Positions 8,650 to 15,233 are shown, numbered from the stretch's first letter. The stretch: DNA of 15,233 bases from Myxococcales bacterium UBA1238 (GCA_002309015.1 DBWM01000062.1:1-15233); one strand, 5' to 3'. Notes: generated by a model from the sequence alone, not told the origin. Program-made: numbers and translations.

Positions 8650-9129
8650 AAAACAAGTGATCGCATCACTTTAAGGAAGGGATACGATCACCTGTGACCA
8701 TCGATCCGATCCCCTTCTTCAACTGAGCTGTTCAGTATGCGCTCTTGATCCGATCACCTCCATGAAGTGATCTGTTCAGGTACTGCTGCTGATCAAGCCC
8801 AATTTGAACCTGGAAGGATCCTAAGATCATCCTTAAAAAGATCACTCGAAGATCATCTGCGATCCCTTTTTTGGGACTGCTTTCAACAAGCGCAGGACAG
8901 TCTGAAAACAAGTGTGCCAGCTGATGAGATCCCACGCTTTTGCTTTGTTGATCGGTATCGCGATCGGATGCATCTGTTCTGCGCGTTTGACCTGCGCATT
9001 TGTTTTGAACGATCGCTCAGATGGAGCTTTTTGAAAGAGGGGATTGCCAAAACTCTGCGTATCCTTTAAACATCATGCAGAATGTTTTGAAGCGGATTAA
9101 AGCTTCAGGGGCTTTGGAAAGGATCGGTC
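8650..9129. other. Gene-free region with very dense GATC sites
   Basis: No credible gene: the open frames here lack ribosome sites, family motifs or consistent codon use. GATC occurs about 17 times by my count, against about two expected at random for this length, many in the contexts TGATC/GATCA and GGATC/GATCC. The start contains a perfect small hairpin (8655-8671). The last 70 bases should hold the promoter of the aldo/keto reductase gene; TTGCCA at about 9045 resembles a -35 box, but no good -10 box is evident. Confidence 0.6.
8655..8671 (+). other. Perfect hairpin just past the phosphatase gene
   Basis: AAGTGAT, a three-base CGC loop, then ATCACTT. It sits six bases after the stop of the phosphatase gene and could terminate or stabilise the transcript, but no T run follows. 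Confidence 0.4.
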
Positions 9130-10308
9130 ATGTTCTATAAATCTTTTAAAGAGGATCGCTTATCGGCACTGGGATTTGGCATGATGCGCCTGCCCACTTT
9201 GCCTGATGGTCAGATCGATGAGGCGCTGGTTTCAAAGATGGTCGCCTATGCGATCGATCATGGGATTAATTACTTCGATACAGCTTATCCCTATCATGGA
9301 GGTATGTCTGAGATAGTGACGGGGCATGTGCTTTCAAAATATCCACGCTCATCCTTCAGACTTGCGACCAAATATCCCGGACATCAATATGCAAATGCAT
9401 ACAACCCGGCAGAAGTATTTGAACATCAGCTGAAGAAATGCGGCGTGGAATACTTTGATTATTACCTGCTGCACAATGTAACCGAATCCTGTTATGACAT
9501 CTATACCAGCGAGCGATGGGGCATTCTGGACTATTTCGTCTCACAAAAAGAGGCAGGTCGCATCAGGCATTTGGGCTTTTCAAGCCATGCTGAGTTTGAA
9601 ACCCTGCGATCGTTCCTCGACTATGCCGGCGACAGGGTGGAATTCTGTCAGATTCAGCTGAATTACCTCGACTGGACACTTCAGAAAGCAAAAGCGCGCT
9701 ATGATCTCTTAACAGATCGAGGGATCCCTGTCTGGGTCATGGAGCCTGTGCGCGGTGGTCGGCTGGCTCAGCTCAATGAGAGCCAGCATCAGCGGTTAAA
9801 CGCCCTGCGTCCAAATGTCACTGATGCCTCCTTTGCTTTTCGATGGTTGCAGCAGCTTCCCAATGTGACGATGATCTTAAGCGGCATGTCTGACATGAAT
9901 CAGATGATCGATAACATCGAAACGTTTTCAACCCACCAACCATTAACCGATGCTGAGCAAAAGATGCTTTCTGACATCGTGGATGAGCTTCAGTCGCTCA
10001 TTCCCTGTACGGGTTGCAGATATTGCTGCGATGGATGCCCACAGGGGCTCGATATTCCGATGCTGCTGAATTCATTGAACGATGCTCGTTTTGGGACAAA
10101 CTTTACTGTAGCCATGCGCCTCGAATCACTGCCCGAAGAGAAACAACCAACTGCCTGCATCGGTTGCGGCGCCTGTGCGGCTGCCTGTCCCCAGGGGATC
10201 GCAATCCCTCAGCTGATGGCTGAGTTCAAAGAGCGCATGGCGAAGCTTCCAAGCTGGAAAAAGATCTGTGCAGAGCGCGCTGCTGCTGCGGCCAGACTGG
10301 GATCATAA
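9130..10308 (+). CDS. Aldo/keto reductase with C-terminal 2x[4Fe-4S] ferredoxin domain
   Basis: A predicted oxidoreductase of the COG1453 type. Residues 1-285 form an aldo/keto-reductase barrel: LGFGMMRLP at the start, catalytic tetrad Asp50 (YFDTAYPYHGG), Tyr55, Lys81 (ATKYP) and His115 (LLHNV), then GRIRHLGFSSH and VMEPVRGGRLA. Residues 290-365 carry two ferredoxin-like cysteine clusters, CTGCRYCCDGCP (Cys293 to Cys303) and CIGCGACAAACP (Cys343 to Cys353), each followed by Pro. The fused clusters suggest electron transfer coupled to carbonyl or hydroxyl chemistry. The natural substrate is not known for this family. The length (392 residues) is normal. The ATG is supported by GGAAAGGA ending 6 bases upstream. 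It converges with the minus-strand gene at 10371-11246, 62 bases away. Confidence 0.93.
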   Translation: MFYKSFKEDRLSALGFGMMRLPTLPDGQIDEALVSKMVAYAIDHGINYFDTAYPYHGGMSEIVTGHVLSKYPRSSFRLATKYPGHQYANAYNPAEVFEHQLKKCGVEYFDYYLLHNVTESCYDIYTSERWGILDYFVSQKEAGRIRHLGFSSHAEFETLRSFLDYAGDRVEFCQIQLNYLDWTLQKAKARYDLLTDRGIPVWVMEPVRGGRLAQLNESQHQRLNALRPNVTDASFAFRWLQQLPNVTMILSGMSDMNQMIDNIETFSTHQPLTDAEQKMLSDIVDELQSLIPCTGCRYCCDGCPQGLDIPMLLNSLNDARFGTNFTVAMRLESLPEEKQPTACIGCGACAAACPQGIAIPQLMAEFKERMAKLPSWKKICAERAAAAARLGS

Positions 10309-10370
10309 AGCGCAGTTTTTGGCGTAGTCTGATGCAGAGTGATGGGGAAGGGTCTGCCCCTGATTCGATC

Positions 10371-11246
10371 CTATGCCTTCCTCGATGTGAGATGGAACCC
10401 ATATCCCTGGGGGCAGAGATAGATCTCGAGCTCCTGACCCTTCTTTCCTTTGTGTTGCCTCAGATGTTTTAAGGCTTCGAGTCTCGTCTTGTAGAGTTCC
10501 TTGCGGTTGCCTGAGCGGTCGGTACAGTTGCAGATACCGAGGCATTCCAGTCGTCGGCCATCGGGCAGGGAGAGATGGTATTTCTCGCATTTTGGGCAGT
10601 AATACGCCTCCTGCAGCGGACCTGCGGCTTTTTCTGCTGCCTCCCTGCTCTCGTAAGCGATGCATGGATCCTGCTTCTGGAAGCAACTCTCGCTCACAAC
10701 AGGTCGCATCTGTGGCTTCTTTTGAATGCCCCTCTTGCGCTCAAAGGCTGCAACAAACTGCTGAAAGGCTTCTTCCTTTTCCTGCTCAAGCTTTGCAGCT
10801 TTCTCTCTGGCCCTCTGCTCCGCTTCCTTTTCCCGCTCGACCTTTAAGAACAGCGGTTCAAAGAGTTGTTCCTCTACCTCGAAGGCTTCGAGGCGATAGA
10901 GCGCTTCTTCCTGCAGATATTGTTCGTAATAGGCATCCCCCTCGTGCAGTCTCTCGCTCTCAGCAGCCTTAGATGCTTCCTTCTTGGTCTCATATTTCTT
11001 TTGCTTTAAGCTCTTCAGGAAGGTCTCCCGGTGCTGGTAATGGATCTCATCCTTCCGTTGCTTTGTTTGTACAGCTGGCGCGATTCGGGGCAGGGGAGCG
11101 ACATCTTCGATCTCTTCATCTTCCTCCATGAGCACATAGCCGCGATACATCTTTAAATATCGGGGGATCAGGCGGATCTCTTCCTTCTTAAAGAAGCGCT
11201 CCGCCGCCTTTTGGGCTTCTTCCAATGTGGAATAGATTTTTTTCAA
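10371..11246 (-). CDS. Unrecognised protein with a four-copy Y-x-[ST]-x3-A-x-K motif, coiled coil and Cys pairs
   Basis: I do not recognise this 291-residue protein. It is highly charged with no signal peptide, so probably cytoplasmic. A motif recurs four times: YSTLEEAQKAAE (5-16), YETKKEASKAAE (85-96), YESREAAEKAAG (198-209) and YKTRLEALKHLR (252-263). After the third copy comes YYCPKCEKYHLS (215-226), and after the fourth YLCPQGYGFHLTS (276-288), so the C-terminal half looks like two copies of a helix plus a CPxC-xx-YHL zinc-ribbon-like knuckle. A Cys-free version (RYLKMYRGYVL) may follow the first copy. ECLGICNC (234-241) adds cysteines. Residues about 110-170 are a Glu/Lys/Arg-rich coiled coil. 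The start is TTG at 11246 with only a weak ribosome site, and a stop lies just upstream in frame, so a later start is possible. It lies 40 bases after the Cys-rich lipoprotein gene on the same strand. Confidence 0.75.
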   Translation of the reverse strand: MKKIYSTLEEAQKAAERFFKKEEIRLIPRYLKMYRGYVLMEEDEEIEDVAPLPRIAPAVQTKQRKDEIHYQHRETFLKSLKQKKYETKKEASKAAESERLHEGDAYYEQYLQEEALYRLEAFEVEEQLFEPLFLKVEREKEAEQRAREKAAKLEQEKEEAFQQFVAAFERKRGIQKKPQMRPVVSESCFQKQDPCIAYESREAAEKAAGPLQEAYYCPKCEKYHLSLPDGRRLECLGICNCTDRSGNRKELYKTRLEALKHLRQHKGKKGQELEIYLCPQGYGFHLTSRKA

Positions 11247-11286
11247 GGCCTGTCACTTCTTCAAAAAGGGGGTAACTTAAGGGGGC

Positions 11287-12978
11287 TTAATGGTTCAGCA
11301 GGCTTCCACAAACCTGGCCGGTCAATATCTCTACATGGCTGGTTTTACTTGCACAATAATTCGAACTTGTTGTTTGGTCGCCGTCGTTCAGAAGGCAATA
11401 GGGACCTTCTCTTGGTGTTGTTGTGTAGGTTTGACATTCACCTGATTTGCATTCTGAGGTATCGCCACAGATGCCACCTCTGGTTCCAAGCGGGCGTTTA
11501 CATCTGCCGTTTACACAGCAATCGGCGAAACAGACATCGGGGTTTAGAGAACAGTCGCCTCCAAATTGAGATCGACAAAGGCCTGCAGAGTTTGTGTAGC
11601 CACTGAGGCAACAGCCAGAAACCGGACTGGCGTTGCAGATCTCTGCATAAGATGAGGCATCCTCACCGTAATCCAGGTAGCAAAGCTTTTGTGAATGCAT
11701 GGGGCCAATGGCGCAAACGCCTGCAATGCAATCAGAGTCTTTTTCGCAGTGTGGGATATACCCATGATGATCAGTGGAGAGCGTTATCTTGCATGTATCG
11801 CCATAACATTGTGAGTAAACGCTGCATTCATCGTTTGAACGGCATGTGCCGCCGGATAAATGCTTGCATCTTGTCGTGCCATTGACTTGGTAAATGCTTT
11901 TGCTCACACAATCTTCAGATCGGGTGGTGATTTCACCACCGAGCAGGAGACAGGTGGGCGTTTCTGTACAATCCACGCAGGAATGGGCGCATTGCATGTT
12001 CGGAGGGCAGGCGCTGTAATCGCTCACGCCGCAGTTTGCATTGAGCTCCAGGCGCTGTTTACACTGGTGGTTGTCGCAAATGAGATCGCCTGCGCAAACT
12101 CTGAGTTCATCGTCGCATTCTTCGCCGAGTCCCTCGATGTATATGCATTGGTTGTTTTTGCAAATGAGCCTCTCTTCGCAAAGCCAGAGGTCATCGTCGC
12201 AGTCATCGCCGCTTCCGCCGAGGGATTTGCACCGGTTGTCTTTGCAGACGAGCTCGCCTTCACAGAGTCTGAGGTCGTCGCATTCTTCGCCGAGTGCGCC
12301 TTCGGATTTGCAGCGCCCGTCCTTGCAGGTGAGATCGTCTTCGCAAATCAGAGAGCGGGCTTTATCGCAGGTATCGCCGAGCTCGCCGATGCTTTGGCAT
12401 TTGTTGTCTTTGCAGGTGAGAGGATCCTGGCAGATGTAAAGCTGGTCGTTGCAGCCGTCTCCGAGCTCGCCCAGCTTTTTGCAGGTCCCTTCGATGCAGA
12501 AATAGTTTGAGGAGAGATCGCAGAGGCGCAGCGAATCGTCGCATGAGCTGCCGATGGTGAGGGCGAGTTGCTTGCAGATCTCGTCATCGCAGGTCAATCC
12601 CGGCTGGCAGTTATTTAAGGATTCTACGCATTCATCGCCCAGATGTCCGCCCTGGGCCGGTCCGCCGTCGGGATTAGGTCCGCCGTCGGGATTAGGTCCG
12701 CCGTCGGTGTTGGGGCCGCCATCGGGATTGGGTCCTCCGTCAGGGTTGGGGCCTCCGTCAGGGTTGGGGCCGCCGTCAGAGTCGGGGCCAGCGTCCGCAG
12801 TCGCATCGGCAGGGGATGCATCCTGGTTTTCGGCAGGACCCGCTTCGGGTCGCTGATCCGCAGGCGGCTGATGTGCTTCATCCGATTCGGGGATCGGATC
12901 CACCTGAGGGAGGCAGCCGGGGGCGAGCAGGGCAAGGAGACTCAAAGTCAGTCGATTGCAGAATTTGAAGCCGTACAT
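11287..12978 (-). CDS. Cys-rich surface lipoprotein with DGGPNP linker and Dickkopf-like repeats
   Basis: A secreted lipoprotein of 563 residues. The N terminus carries a hydrophobic signal (LTLSLLALLAPGC) with a lipobox-like APGC; Cys22 would be lipidated. A Pro/Asp/Ala-rich, low-complexity stalk follows (about 23-110) ending in seven DGGPNP-type hexapeptides. Then come seven repeats of about 28 residues (about 112-310), with the pattern LGxxC-(6-8)-LC-(5-6)-L-x-C-K-(2-3)-x-C-K, for example LGEECDDLRLCEGELVCKDN, resembling the Dickkopf N-terminal Cys-rich type. The C-terminal part (about 318-563) has further paired cysteines (GGTCRSNDECS, SGCCLSGYTNSAGLC, ADCCVNGRCKRPLG). Disulfides imply a cell-surface location. 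I start at the ATG at 12978 because GGGGAGGAG (complement of 12983-12991) sits at a good distance; a GTG lies directly before it. The function is unknown; display or adhesion is only a guess. Confidence 0.88.
   Translation of the reverse strand: MYGFKFCNRLTLSLLALLAPGCLPQVDPIPESDEAHQPPADQRPEAGPAENQDASPADATADAGPDSDGGPNPDGGPNPDGGPNPDGGPNTDGGPNPDGGPNPDGGPAQGGHLGDECVESLNNCQPGLTCDDEICKQLALTIGSSCDDSLRLCDLSSNYFCIEGTCKKLGELGDGCNDQLYICQDPLTCKDNKCQSIGELGDTCDKARSLICEDDLTCKDGRCKSEGALGEECDDLRLCEGELVCKDNRCKSLGGSGDDCDDDLWLCEERLICKNNQCIYIEGLGEECDDELRVCAGDLICDNHQCKQRLELNANCGVSDYSACPPNMQCAHSCVDCTETPTCLLLGGEITTRSEDCVSKSIYQVNGTTRCKHLSGGTCRSNDECSVYSQCYGDTCKITLSTDHHGYIPHCEKDSDCIAGVCAIGPMHSQKLCYLDYGEDASSYAEICNASPVSGCCLSGYTNSAGLCRSQFGGDCSLNPDVCFADCCVNGRCKRPLGTRGGICGDTSECKSGECQTYTTTPREGPYCLLNDGDQTTSSNYCASKTSHVEILTGQVCGSLLNH
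12052..12645 (-). repeat. Seven roughly 84-bp repeats coding Cys-rich units
   Basis: The DNA encodes seven consecutive 27-31-residue units, each with four cysteines and a leading LG or similar. Unit lengths vary slightly, which suggests older duplication than in the SEL1 array. Confidence 0.75.
12652..12777 (-). repeat. 18-bp tandem repeats coding DGGPNP hexapeptides
   Basis: Seven 18-bp units, each coding Asp-Gly-Gly-Pro-Asn-Pro or a close variant (one NT, last AQ). Plus-strand units read CCGCCGTCGGGATTAGGT with third-position changes. It sits between the lipid anchor and the Cys-rich repeats as a flexible stalk. Confidence 0.9.
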
Positions 12979-13109
12979 CACACTCCTCCCCGGGCGTGGT
13001 CAAAATTTGAGCAATGCCTGTACCCTTCAGCAAAGGCAAACGCGCGGGTCTATATACGCCTTTCTGCAGTCCTCGTCGGTGTTTTTTTGTGTAATCGCGA
13101 GGGTTACAT

Positions 13110-13126
13110 CCAGGGTGCATCCCTGG
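13110..13126 (+). other. Perfect hairpin in the divergent region upstream of the serA-like gene
   Basis: CCAGGG, a TGCAT loop, then CCCTGG. It lies between the lipoprotein gene and the dehydrogenase gene and could be an operator. No T run follows, so a terminator is unlikely. Confidence 0.35.
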
Positions 13127-13163
13127 GTTGCTTCGGGCAGAGGGCGTTTGGTCTTCAATGGGG

Positions 13164-13193
13164 TTTACCTTCGCGATGGGCGGGCTTTATAAC
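13164..13193 (+). promoter_or_regulatory. Candidate sigma-70-type promoter for the serA-like gene
   Basis: TTTACC (13164-13169) and TATAAC (13188-13193) are 18 bases apart and about 80 bases upstream of the start codon. Each matches the E. coli consensus at four or five of six positions. This is a sequence match only. Confidence 0.35.
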
Positions 13194-13272
13194 TGTGGTC
13201 GCTTTTGCGGGTTGCGCGGGCGCGGTGGAATGAGCCATCGGGTTCGGGCGCGGCCCAGATTGAGGGTGCGAG

Positions 13273-14190
13273 ATGAAAATTCTGGTTGCGACGGAAAAGC
13301 CTTTTGCTCCGGTGGCGGTGGACGGGATTCGGAAAGAGGTCGAGGCTGCGGGTCACGAGCTGGTTTTGCTCGAAAAATATACCGACAAATCTCAGTTGCT
13401 TGCGGCTGTGGCCGATGCGGACGCGATGATCATCCGTTCCGACAAGGTGACCGCCGAGGTTCTGGATGCGGCGAAGCAGCTCAAGATTTGCGTGCGCGCG
13501 GGTGCCGGCTACGACAACGTCGATCTCGATGCGGCGACCGCTCACAAGGTGGTCGTGATGAACACGCCCGGGCAAAACGCCAACGCCGTGGCCGAACTCG
13601 TGTTCGGTATGCTCGTTTACGGGATCCGCAAGTTCTACACCGGCGCTGCGGGCACCGAGCTTCTGGGCAAGAAGCTGGGCCTGTTGGCGTTCGGTAACGT
13701 GAGCCGCAACGTCGCGCGCATCGCCAAGGGCTTTGGCATGGAGGTTTACGCCTTCGACGCCTTCTGCCCCGCAGACGCGATCGAGGCCGCCGGCGTCCAC
13801 GCGGTTGCAAAGCCCAGCGATCTTTTTGAAACCTGCGACATCGTCAGCCTTCACATCCCCGCCACGCCCGAAACCAAGAAGAGCATCGGCAAGGATCTCG
13901 TGGGCAAGATGAAGAAGGGCGGCATTCTGGTCAACACTGCGCGCAAAGAGGTCATCGACGAGGATGGCCTGGCCGCTCTCATGGCCGAGCGCACCGATCT
14001 CATGTATCTGACCGACGTCGCGCCCGACGCGATCGACGCGTTCAAGGCGTTTGAAGGCCGCTTCTTTGCCACGCCGAAGAAGATGGGCGCCCAGACCGCC
14101 GAAGCCAACATCAACGCCGGCATCGCCGCCGCCCGCCAGATCGTCGCTTACTTCAAAGACGGCTGCACCAGGTTCCAGGTCAACAAGTAA
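13273..14190 (+). CDS. serA: D-3-phosphoglycerate dehydrogenase, short TPKKMGAQT-type
   Basis: An NAD-dependent 2-hydroxyacid dehydrogenase, most likely the first enzyme of serine synthesis (3-phosphoglycerate to 3-phosphohydroxypyruvate). Hallmarks are VRAGAGYDNVDL (74-85), NTPGQNANAVAEL (97-109), LLAFGNVSRNVARIAKGFGM (137-156), DIVSLHIPATPETK (189-202) and NTARKEVIDEDGL (221-233, catalytic Arg224). At 305 residues it lacks the C-terminal ACT regulatory domain of E. coli SerA. Two features differ from the classical enzyme: the nucleotide-binding loop is AFGNVSR rather than GxGxIG, and the usual catalytic TPH is TPKKMGAQTAEANINAG. From memory, the same version is common in Bacteroidota SerA next to serC, which supports the assignment. 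GC content is high, as in rpoC, suggesting strong expression. The start has TGAGGG ending 7 bases upstream. Another 2-hydroxyacid substrate is possible. Confidence 0.9.
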   Translation: MKILVATEKPFAPVAVDGIRKEVEAAGHELVLLEKYTDKSQLLAAVADADAMIIRSDKVTAEVLDAAKQLKICVRAGAGYDNVDLDAATAHKVVVMNTPGQNANAVAELVFGMLVYGIRKFYTGAAGTELLGKKLGLLAFGNVSRNVARIAKGFGMEVYAFDAFCPADAIEAAGVHAVAKPSDLFETCDIVSLHIPATPETKKSIGKDLVGKMKKGGILVNTARKEVIDEDGLAALMAERTDLMYLTDVAPDAIDAFKAFEGRFFATPKKMGAQTAEANINAGIAAARQIVAYFKDGCTRFQVNK

Positions 14191-14261
14191 GCCCGCCTTC
14201 CCTCATTCCCGCCTTTTAAAACCATCATAAAGCCTCTTGACGTCATGACGCGCGATCCGGA

Positions 14262-14433
14262 CCCAGGATCTTGAGTCATGGGGTTTAGGCAAGGCCAGGG
14301 TAGGCCCAGGATCTTGAGTCATGGGGTTTAGGCAAGGCCAGGGCAGACCCAGGATCTTGAGTCATGGGGTTTAGGCAAGGCCAGGGCAGACCCAGGATCT
14401 TGAGTCATAGGGTTTAGGCAGGGCCAAAGGTAG
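14262..14433 (+). repeat. Four 43-bp direct tandem repeats
   Basis: Units begin at 14262, 14305, 14348 and 14391, exactly 43 bases apart. Each opens with CCCAGGATCTTGAGTCAT and contains GGTTTAGGCA. Units 1-3 are nearly identical; unit 4 has several changes and fades out. There are no spacers between units. Each unit holds the near-palindrome TGAGTCA and one GATC. A related palindrome, TGACGTCA, lies just before the array (14239-14246). Confidence 0.93.
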
Positions 14434-14565
14434 GGTCACCTTGGGCGTCTTGGGCCGGATCACCCGCTCTGGCGGGGCGGTCAGGGCTTTAAACCCCGGG
14501 GCGATCCCTGTACCCTGCGGGCGCATTGCGGGCGCAACTGGCGCCCATACGAAAGGTTTTTGACG
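14434..14565. other. GC-rich leader upstream of the Cys-rich gene, with hairpins
   Basis: It contains CCCGC-TCTG-GCGGG (14463-14476), a direct repeat TGCGGGCGCA (14516-14525 and 14527-14536), and a perfect hairpin GGGCGC-AACTG-GCGCCC (14530-14546) that ends 19 bases before the start codon, just ahead of the ribosome site. No clear promoter boxes are seen. Confidence 0.4.
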
Positions 14566-15233
14566 ATGCGCGCGAGTCTGTTCGTTTTAGCTTGTTTGAT
14601 GGCTCAGCAGGTCTGGGCCGATGAATGCCCTTCTGAGGCGGAATGCGACGGCAACATCCTTTTGGTCTGCGCAAACGGCATGGTCAATCGGATCGACTGC
14701 ACGAGTTACGGCGCAACCTGGAAATGCGGAAAGCTCTCGGAGCGGTTCGGCAATGGTTGCTACGATCCCGACAACGCTCCGCCTTGCGGCGACGTGACGG
14801 CCGAGGCGAAATGCGACGGCGACACCCTGAAGCGCTGCGTCACCGACACCCAAATGGTCGACGGCGAGCTGATCGAGACGGGCGATCACCTTGAGACCGA
14901 AGACTGCGACGTGAAATGCGGCCCGATCTCCAATGAAATCGGCGAAGGCTGCTATCCCACCGCAGATTTTCAACCCTGCGGCGATGTGACGAAGGCGGGC
15001 AGCTGCGAAGGCAACCAGCTGGTCTACTGCGACTGGAACCCCGAGTCGCACAATGTGGACGGCCTCGTGAAATGGTCCTGCGGTGCAGGTGAGGTTTGTT
15101 CCACAGAAAGCGGCGAGGCCGAATGCGTCGACGCGGGCGATGTGGACGGAGGCGCTTTGGACGGAGGCGCTGCTGAAGACGGCGGTGCAGTGGATGGAGG
15201 CGCTGCTGAAGACGGCGGCGCAGTGGATGGCGG
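14566..15233 (+). CDS. Secreted Cys-rich protein with DGGA tract (5' part, cut by window end)
   Basis: An open frame from ATG at 14566 (GAAAGG at 14551-14556 as ribosome site, 9 bases away) runs to the window end without a stop, giving at least 222 residues. Residues 1-18 form a signal peptide (SLFVLACLMAQQVWA) with cleavage at VWA-DE. Three Cys-rich repeats of about 50-60 residues follow, beginning near 21, 74 and 138, each with a CxGxxLxxC core (CDGNILLVC, CDGDTLKRC, CEGNQLVYC). The first two end in GxGCY. From residue 192 an Asp-Gly-Gly-Ala tract begins (DGGALDGG, AAEDGGAVDGG). By analogy with the lipoprotein at 11287-12978, this is probably a flexible linker to a further domain beyond the window. 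The function is unknown. Confidence 0.85.
   Translation, partial: MRASLFVLACLMAQQVWADECPSEAECDGNILLVCANGMVNRIDCTSYGATWKCGKLSERFGNGCYDPDNAPPCGDVTAEAKCDGDTLKRCVTDTQMVDGELIETGDHLETEDCDVKCGPISNEIGEGCYPTADFQPCGDVTKAGSCEGNQLVYCDWNPESHNVDGLVKWSCGAGEVCSTESGEAECVDAGDVDGGALDGGAAEDGGAVDGGAAEDGGAVDG
15145..15233 (+). repeat. Tandem codon repeats coding DGGA/AEDGGAV units
   Basis: Repeated GAC/GAT-GGA/GGC-GGC-GCT-type codons; a nine-codon unit (about 27 bp, GGCGCTGCTGAAGACGGCGG core) is seen twice before the window ends. Confidence 0.7.

Noticed and set aside
8767..9069. Possible 100-residue gene on the plus strand
   Set aside because: GTG start without ribosome site, no family features, and its codons follow the GATC-rich composition of the region rather than the pattern of the neighbouring genes.
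11860..12510. 216-residue open frame on the plus strand, alanine/valine rich
   Set aside because: It is the antisense of the Cys-rich repeats at 11287-12978; its periodicity mirrors the repeats of the real gene.
12643..13233. 196-residue open frame on the plus strand with Gly/Val/Arg repeats
   Set aside because: It is antisense to the DGGPNP tract and runs through the divergent promoter region; no ribosome site or signal fits.
14262..14433. CRISPR array
   Set aside because: The 43-bp units follow each other with no spacers, and no cas gene is present.

Overview
The window reads as chromosomal DNA from a free-living Gram-negative bacterium, probably a delta-proteobacterial lineage of the Myxococcota/Bradymonadota type. 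That placement is inference, not a database match. It rests on several exported proteins and lipoproteins, Cys-rich surface proteins carried on Asp-Gly-Gly linkers, a caspase-like peptidase family and SEL1 repeats, all in a moderately GC-rich genome. The housekeeping genes at the two ends (rpoC, serA) are clearly more GC-rich than the accessory middle.

Layout. 1-1371 is the 3' end of rpoC, closed by a clear intrinsic terminator. 1538-6795 is an accessory block. It holds an exported caspase-like protein with C-terminal membrane helices, a small TfoX-N-domain gene on the opposite strand, a SEL1-repeat lipoprotein gene whose lipobox is broken by an in-frame TAG, and a second exported caspase-like protein fused to nine SEL1 repeats. 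6839-8649 holds rsmI and an overlapping lipoprotein phosphatase of the Shewanella-like (PPP) type. 8650-9129 is non-coding and extremely rich in GATC. 9130-10308 is an aldo/keto reductase with a C-terminal double 4Fe-4S cluster domain. 10371-12978 (minus strand) holds an unrecognised protein with a four-times-repeated motif and, upstream of it, a Cys-rich lipoprotein with a DGGPNP linker. 13273-14190 is a SerA-like dehydrogenase of an unusual subfamily. It is followed by four 43-bp tandem repeats and the start of a second Cys-rich secreted protein with a DGGA-type tract, cut by the window end.

How the genes may work together. The most system-like part is 1538-6795, possibly extending to 8649. 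Two paralogous caspase domains, both predicted to be exported, carry different C-terminal modules (membrane anchor versus SEL1 scaffold). They flank a stand-alone SEL1 lipoprotein, so the same modules appear fused and separate within 5 kb. A lipoprotein protein-phosphatase homologue lies downstream on the same strand with short gaps. A joint envelope proteolysis or signalling role is inference only. The rest are ordinary housekeeping genes (rpoC, rsmI, serA) or probably independent surface proteins.
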